Shown piece after piece: positions 60,584 through 64,000 of a stretch of DNA of 64,000 bases. A program made the position numbers and the translations under genes. Origin of the DNA: Chryseobacterium sp. MEBOG06 (GTDB lineage Bacteria > Bacteroidota > Bacteroidia > Flavobacteriales > Weeksellaceae); contig NZ_CP084580.1 of NCBI RefSeq assembly GCF_021869765.1, forward strand, positions 62,001-126,000, written 5' to 3'. The notes under the pieces are model-generated. The model searched no databases, was not told the origin of the DNA, and saw only the letters and a program-made list of their open reading frames with translations. Position 1 is the first letter of the stretch. Each line of letters starts with the position of its first letter.

Positions 60584-61117
60584 ATGAACAGATTTCCGAC
60601 CTTAGAAACAGAAAGGCTCATTCTCTCACAATTGGAGGAGAAAGATATTCCTTTTATTGTTGAATATCTTCAGCATAGAATTTATTCCGATCTTACGTCT
60701 AATATCCCTTATCCTTACACAGAGAATGATGCCAGATTTTGGCTGACAATATCTCAGGAAGCTTTTGATGAGCAGATAGGATATACTTTTGCTATCCGTA
60801 ATAAAGAAGGTCAGATTATAGGGGCTATCGGCCTTCATGACAGGGAAGATGATAAAGCGGAATTAGGATACTGGATGGCAATTCCTTACTGGAATAAAGG
60901 ATATGTAACGGAAGCAGCAAAAGCAATTGTGGATTTTGGTTTTAAAGAGATGGGACTCAATAAAATTTTTGCTACTCATTTTCCACACAATCCTGCCTCT
61001 GGAAAAATCATGGAGAAAATAGGAATGGAACAGGAAGCTGTTTTAAGACAGCATGTCAAAAAGGACGGAGAATATCATGATCTTGTCATGTATGCTATTT
61101 TTAATCATAGAGACTGA
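60584..61117 (+). CDS. GNAT N-acetyltransferase (RimJ/RimL type)
   Basis: The 177-residue protein has the pattern of ribosomal-protein-type acetyltransferases: LETERLILSQLEEKDI at the start, IGAIGLHDREDDKAELGYWM, WNKGYVTEAAKAIVDFGF as the acetyl-CoA region, and ATHFPHNPASGKIMEKIGM. The substrate is unknown. It differs clearly from the two GNAT proteins of the peptide island. It follows coaX after 66 nt and may be cotranscribed. Confidence 0.88.
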   Translation: MNRFPTLETERLILSQLEEKDIPFIVEYLQHRIYSDLTSNIPYPYTENDARFWLTISQEAFDEQIGYTFAIRNKEGQIIGAIGLHDREDDKAELGYWMAIPYWNKGYVTEAAKAIVDFGFKEMGLNKIFATHFPHNPASGKIMEKIGMEQEAVLRQHVKKDGEYHDLVMYAIFNHRD

Positions 61118-61144
61118 GTACGTTAAATATTTCAATGCGATAAA

Positions 61145-61186
61145 AATAAAAGTCAGAGAATATTTCTACATTCTCTGACTCTTTTA
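61145..61186. terminator. Bidirectional terminator between GNAT and peptide genes
   Basis: AGTCAGAGAA / TTCTCTGACT with a 10-base loop and A/T flanks serves the convergent genes on both sides. Confidence 0.82.
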
Positions 61187-61210
61187 TTATCTAAATGACT
61201 TTATGTATTC

Positions 61211-61393
61211 TTAAAGATCTCCTGTACAAGAATCGCATTCTACCAATGGATAAACCCATGTACCATTAGAATCCTGGAAAGGCTGATTTCTGCATCCGAT
61301 TTTTCTTACGCCATTGCTGTCTGTGTAAAAACATTGGTCAGGGCGGATACCTCCGTTAATTTTTGCTGTTTCTTTTCTTGATAATTTTTTCAT
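61211..61393 (-). CDS. Double-glycine leader peptide (60 aa) with four cysteines
   Basis: The product begins MKKLSRKETAKINGG, a standard flavobacterial bacteriocin-type leader. The 45-residue core is hydrophilic (IRPDQCFYTDSNG, ending VECDSCTGDL) with cysteines at core positions 6, 19, 38 and 41. DSNG occurs twice, each followed by a similar short stretch, suggesting an internal repeat. It is unlike the glycine-rich cores of the island. Its own -7 element (minus TATATTTG, plus 61416-61423) lies 23 nt upstream. No exporter or modification enzyme is adjacent. Confidence 0.8.
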   Translation of the reverse strand: MKKLSRKETAKINGGIRPDQCFYTDSNGVRKIGCRNQPFQDSNGTWVYPLVECDSCTGDL

Positions 61394-61415
61394 AATATTT
61401 TAATTTGATTGTGAT

Positions 61416-61423
61416 CAAATATA
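61416..61423 (-). promoter_or_regulatory. -7 element of the 60-aa peptide gene
   Basis: The minus strand reads TATATTTG, 23 nt before the ATG at 61393. Confidence 0.6.
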
Positions 61424-61504
61424 CTTAATTATTCAATAAATCATATTTATTTTATTGGTTTTTCAAGTTTTTATGAAAAATAATTCTCTTTAAGGGGAGC
61501 CGCG

Positions 61505-61936
61505 TTATCTCTTACTTTTAAAAAAATCTTTAACAATCGTAGAACATTCTTTTTCCATGATTCCGGTTATCATTTCAGTCTTTGGATGTAAAGTAAGGTG
61601 TTTGTTGATAAACCCTCTTTGTTCATCTCTCGCTCCAATCACTACTTTTGAAATTTGAGACCAGGATAAAGCTCCGGAACACATTACACAGGGTTCCATT
61701 GTTACATATAGAGTGCAGTCTTTTAGGTATTTGCCTCCAAGGAAATTGGCAGCAGCAGTGATAGCCTGCATTTCTGCATGAGCAGTCACATCGTTTAATG
61801 TTTCGGTAAGGTTGTGAGCCCTTGCAATAATGCGGTTGTTAGAAACCACTACACATCCGATGGGGACTTCATCTTTTTCTAAAGCGGCTTCTGCTTCCTG
61901 CAGTGCCATTTTCATATAGTACTCGTCGGTAAACAT
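61505..61936 (-). CDS. tadA: tRNA adenosine deaminase TadA
   Basis: The 143-residue deaminase has the zinc motif HAEMQAI (His and catalytic Glu) and PCVMCSGAL, plus the TadA-type GARDEQRGFINKHLTLH. It converts A34 to inosine in tRNA-Arg. The ATG directly follows the stop of the TonB-C-like gene, so the two are cotranscribed. Guanine or cytosine deaminase paralogs are alternatives, but the motifs fit TadA best. Confidence 0.9.
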   Translation of the reverse strand: MFTDEYYMKMALQEAEAALEKDEVPIGCVVVSNNRIIARAHNLTETLNDVTAHAEMQAITAAANFLGGKYLKDCTLYVTMEPCVMCSGALSWSQISKVVIGARDEQRGFINKHLTLHPKTEMITGIMEKECSTIVKDFFKSKR

Positions 61937-62581
61937 TTAATCTGTTATTGTTAAAGTTAAGGGAAGTGTAAAGCGATAAATGGCAGGATCACCTTTTATG
62001 ACTGCAGGAGAAAATTTTTCTGCCAGAGAATATAATGCAATTTCCGCTTGTCTGTTGAACGTGAAGTTATCACCCTGCGCATGAACATTGCTGACGCTTC
62101 CATCTTTTTCTACCATAAAAGCAACATCTGTCTTTATTGTTTTTTCCTGAGAATATACTCCGTCAACATACAGCAGATTGGCGACTTCCTGTCTCAAAGA
62201 ATTGAGCCCTCCTGGATAATCGGCAACTTTTTCTATATCGGGAAGCTTTTCAGATGAGATTGCTTTGAGACTATTAATGGAACGAAGATCTTCTAAGTTT
62301 CGGACTTTCACCAACGCTCCAATTAATGCATTGTTTTCAATACTGTCCATTTTTTTCATAAAAAAAAGAAAATCACCTTTTATAGCAGATTTTTTTAAGG
62401 TATTGGATTCTTCATCAAATTTTTTCTTAAACTCTTTATTCAGCATACTTCTATGCTGATTATAATAGTTTTTCACAAGCCGGAATTCTTCTTTTTGCTG
62501 TGACAGACAAAAGGAAGAAATAAAACAGGCAAGGCAGATGAATAAAGTTCTCAATAGGCTATATTTATGTAAATATAACAA
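61937..62581 (-). CDS. Secreted protein with TonB-C-like domain
   Basis: The 214-residue frame has a signal peptide (hydrophobic to about residue 27, CLSQQ) and a helical charged region. The C-terminal ~85 residues have the TonB C-terminal-domain pattern: YPGGLNSLRQEVANLL, FMVEKDGSVSNV, FTFNRQAEIALYSL and a final strand. No ATG lies near the signal peptide; the start must be a TTG, at 62581 or more likely 62554. It lacks the usual N-terminal membrane anchor and Pro-rich spacer of TonB, so direct energy transduction is doubtful. It is cotranscribed with tadA. Confidence 0.7.
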   Translation of the reverse strand: MLYLHKYSLLRTLFICLACFISSFCLSQQKEEFRLVKNYYNQHRSMLNKEFKKKFDEESNTLKKSAIKGDFLFFMKKMDSIENNALIGALVKVRNLEDLRSINSLKAISSEKLPDIEKVADYPGGLNSLRQEVANLLYVDGVYSQEKTIKTDVAFMVEKDGSVSNVHAQGDNFTFNRQAEIALYSLAEKFSPAVIKGDPAIYRFTLPLTLTITD

Positions 62582-62606
62582 AAAAAATGAGATGTGATCG
62601 TATATA

Positions 62607-63527
62607 TCAACTCTCCAGATATCGGTTCAGCGACTCCTGCAAATGAGTACGGATATCATCAACTAAACATTTAGGTTCCAGTACGGTAACTTCTTTTCCA
62701 TAAGATAAAATTTCCTGCATAAAGTCATAGGTAGGGTGGAGGAAGAACTCAAAATAGATCTCTTCAGGTGTTTCTTTGGTTTCTTTCTGCGACTGATGAA
62801 GAGGGAAACTTTTGATATACTCTCCCTGATGGCGGCTGCATTTTAATACAATTTTCTCCGGTTTTTGTTCCGTCAGGTTCATAACACCAAATGCATTTTT
62901 GAAATGCTCTCTGAAGTTGTATTTGTACTTTTCTCTAAACTGATTCTTAGCCACATCCAGATAATTGATTCTGTCAAGCCCGAATGACTTCAGAATTTTG
63001 TCTTTGGTATCAATAGCGATGAGGTACCAGCGGTCTTTGGATTCTTTCAATGCCAAAGGATGTACCTTTCTGGAGGTCATCAGTTTGTTTTTGTAATTAT
63101 AGTGCTCAAAAGTCACAACTCTTTTATTTCGGATGGCAAAGAAGAGGTCATAAAAATTTTCCACGCCAGTAGGTTTGCGGCTTTCGAAAAAGATAAAATC
63201 GGAAAAATTGGGATGGGTATTCATGGCATTGCTCACCTGGAATGATTCCAGTAGTTTTTGGTTGTATTCATCCACTTCCATGATCGGGCGGCTTTCAATA
63301 TAATACCTGTTGTCCCCCTTTTTTTTATTATGAATAGAAAGATTGAAAAGATCAGAAATTTCACGAATATCCCTTTGCAGAGTACGGATAGAGTAGCTCT
63401 TGATGTCCGCATCCTGGAATTCAAAAGAGTTTAAAAGATAGTCCTCCAGCTGAGAATAGGTAGCCGGAGAACTTTCTAATCTTTTAATAATTAAGGCATA
63501 TCTTGTCAGATAAAAGTCTTTCTTCAT
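62607..63527 (-). CDS. WYL-domain transcriptional regulator
   Basis: The 306-residue protein has an N-terminal HTH (about 1-65, TRYALIIKRLESSPATYSQL), a linker, and a WYL domain (about 135-215) with KESKDRWYLIAID. A C-terminal WCX-type extension ends in SLNRYLES. WYL proteins sense nucleic acids or nucleotides and often control DNA-repair or defence genes. A short palindrome at 63564-63578 upstream could be its own operator. Target genes are not identifiable here; the adjacent partial gene is one possibility. Confidence 0.87.
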   Translation of the reverse strand: MKKDFYLTRYALIIKRLESSPATYSQLEDYLLNSFEFQDADIKSYSIRTLQRDIREISDLFNLSIHNKKKGDNRYYIESRPIMEVDEYNQKLLESFQVSNAMNTHPNFSDFIFFESRKPTGVENFYDLFFAIRNKRVVTFEHYNYKNKLMTSRKVHPLALKESKDRWYLIAIDTKDKILKSFGLDRINYLDVAKNQFREKYKYNFREHFKNAFGVMNLTEQKPEKIVLKCSRHQGEYIKSFPLHQSQKETKETPEEIYFEFFLHPTYDFMQEILSYGKEVTVLEPKCLVDDIRTHLQESLNRYLES

Positions 63528-63544
63528 AGTAAAGTTTTGTAAGA

Positions 63545-63552
63545 CAAATATA
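63545..63552 (-). promoter_or_regulatory. -7 element of WYL regulator gene
   Basis: The minus strand reads TATATTTG, 18 nt before the ATG at 63527. Confidence 0.6.
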
Positions 63553-63563
63553 TGTGCTTAATG

Positions 63564-63578
63564 CGACAAAAGGTGTCG
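63564..63578. promoter_or_regulatory. Palindrome CGACA-N5-TGTCG upstream of WYL regulator
   Basis: Perfect 5-base arms flank AAAGG just upstream of the -7 element, at the place of the -33 region. Autoregulation is plausible but inferred. Confidence 0.45.
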
Positions 63579-63601
63579 TGTTTTATTTTTTTATTATAAA
63601 C

Positions 63602-64000
63602 TTATTGCCCGTAATCTATGAAGGAACTCTTATTTATGAACATATGGAATGAAGTAGGAGTAACTTCTATCTTTGAAATAGGACTATTGGAAATAACAAA
63701 AGTGGTTTTATTATTTTGTTCATTTTCTGTAAATGGCTTCCCTTGCAAATTAATTTTTACCATATCTTTGAAAACCTGAGAAGGTGTTTGAAACTCCATA
63801 AATAAGTTATCCAAATATTCAGTATTTCCTCCGAAGTCAGTTTTTACACCATCTTTAAAATCGAATTGTATTTTTTTGATATCTTTTCTTTTTGATGATT
63901 CTTTTTTTGTTTTCATGTCATAATCTACAATTCCTGTCCAGATAGGTAAAGGATTTGCATACTTTTCCTTAAAAATTAGTATTAAAGTAGAAATTAATTC
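63602..64000 (-). CDS. Unknown protein, partial at right edge
   Basis: The frame is open from the window edge to a stop at 63602, giving 132 codons of C-terminal sequence. An internal ATG at 63916 is not needed as a start because the reading frame continues upstream (ANPLPIWTGIVDYD precedes it). The product is hydrophilic, Lys/Asn/Phe-rich, without recognisable motifs. I cannot name a function. It is upstream of the WYL regulator in the same direction. Confidence 0.6.
   Translation of the reverse strand, partial: ELISTLILIFKEKYANPLPIWTGIVDYDMKTKKESSKRKDIKKIQFDFKDGVKTDFGGNTEYLDNLFMEFQTPSQVFKDMVKINLQGKPFTENEQNNKTTFVISNSPISKIEVTPTSFHMFINKSSFIDYGQ

Noticed and set aside
1..64000. CRISPR array, rRNA or tRNA genes
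   Set aside because: No regular spaced repeats or recognisable RNA gene sequence was seen in any intergenic stretch.

Overview
The window looks like chromosome from a low-GC member of the Bacteroidota, class Flavobacteriia, most likely a Chryseobacterium-type Weeksellaceae. The evidence is the gliding lipoprotein GldH, a type IX secretion C-terminal sorting domain, a complete alternative complex III operon (actABCDEF), a type III glutamine synthetase, and many promoters with the Bacteroidota -7 element TAnnTTTG. No tRNA, rRNA, CRISPR array or transposase was seen. Genus assignment is inference.

Region 1 (1-8100) is AT-rich and accessory. I read it as a peptide-export (bacteriocin-like) island. 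On the minus strand an exporter operon runs off the left edge: an unknown membrane protein (823-1470), a membrane-anchored thioredoxin-fold protein with CHFC (291-836), and the C39 peptidase domain of a peptidase-containing ABC transporter (1-304). Upstream are five short precursor genes, A-E, all minus: A 1809-1973, B 2161-2346, C 3516-3677, D 3353-3496, E 7804-7977. Their leaders are related (for example MKTLNVSQMENLQGG). If cleavage follows the last leader Gly, every core has Cys at position 5 and a second Cys near its C-terminus. Three small hydrophobic proteins (1954-2142, 3094-3336, 7583-7780) lie in the same units and are candidate immunity proteins. In the middle, two paralogous cassettes face each other, each a GNAT acetyltransferase followed by a protein with about seven membrane segments and a C-terminal LuxR helix-turn-helix (4128-5574 plus, 5754-7212 minus). 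Precursor promoters share a TTTGTA-N9-TACAAA palindrome and GCTGATCAGC. An orphan copy of this control region lies between the cassettes.

Region 2 (8300-16000) holds a KPN_02809/YpfJ-type zinc metallopeptidase broken by a one-base frameshift in a C5 tract, an LtaS-like sulfatase-fold membrane enzyme, ribH, a TPR protein, apt, a lipoprotein and an unknown secreted protein.

Region 3 (16000-33600) holds actABCDEF, a SPOR-domain protein, a polytopic membrane protein, a T9SS cargo protein, selO, a class A PBP, gldH and a PSP1/RicT protein.

Region 4 (33980-44300) holds a FadL-type porin, a GDSL-type lipoprotein, prs, rplY and sufS on the plus strand, then hemACDE on the minus strand. A 42-residue double-glycine peptide gene with four cysteines (39963-40091) sits between sufS and hemE.

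Region 5 (44600-64000) holds the rod-shape operon mreBCD-mrdA-rodA, a pentapeptide-repeat protein, an NlpC/P60 lipoprotein, type III glnA, a large protein with a nucleoside-phosphorylase-like C-terminus, an M1 peptidase, coaX, a GNAT, another double-glycine peptide (61211-61393), tadA, a TonB-C-like protein, a WYL regulator and a partial gene at the right edge.
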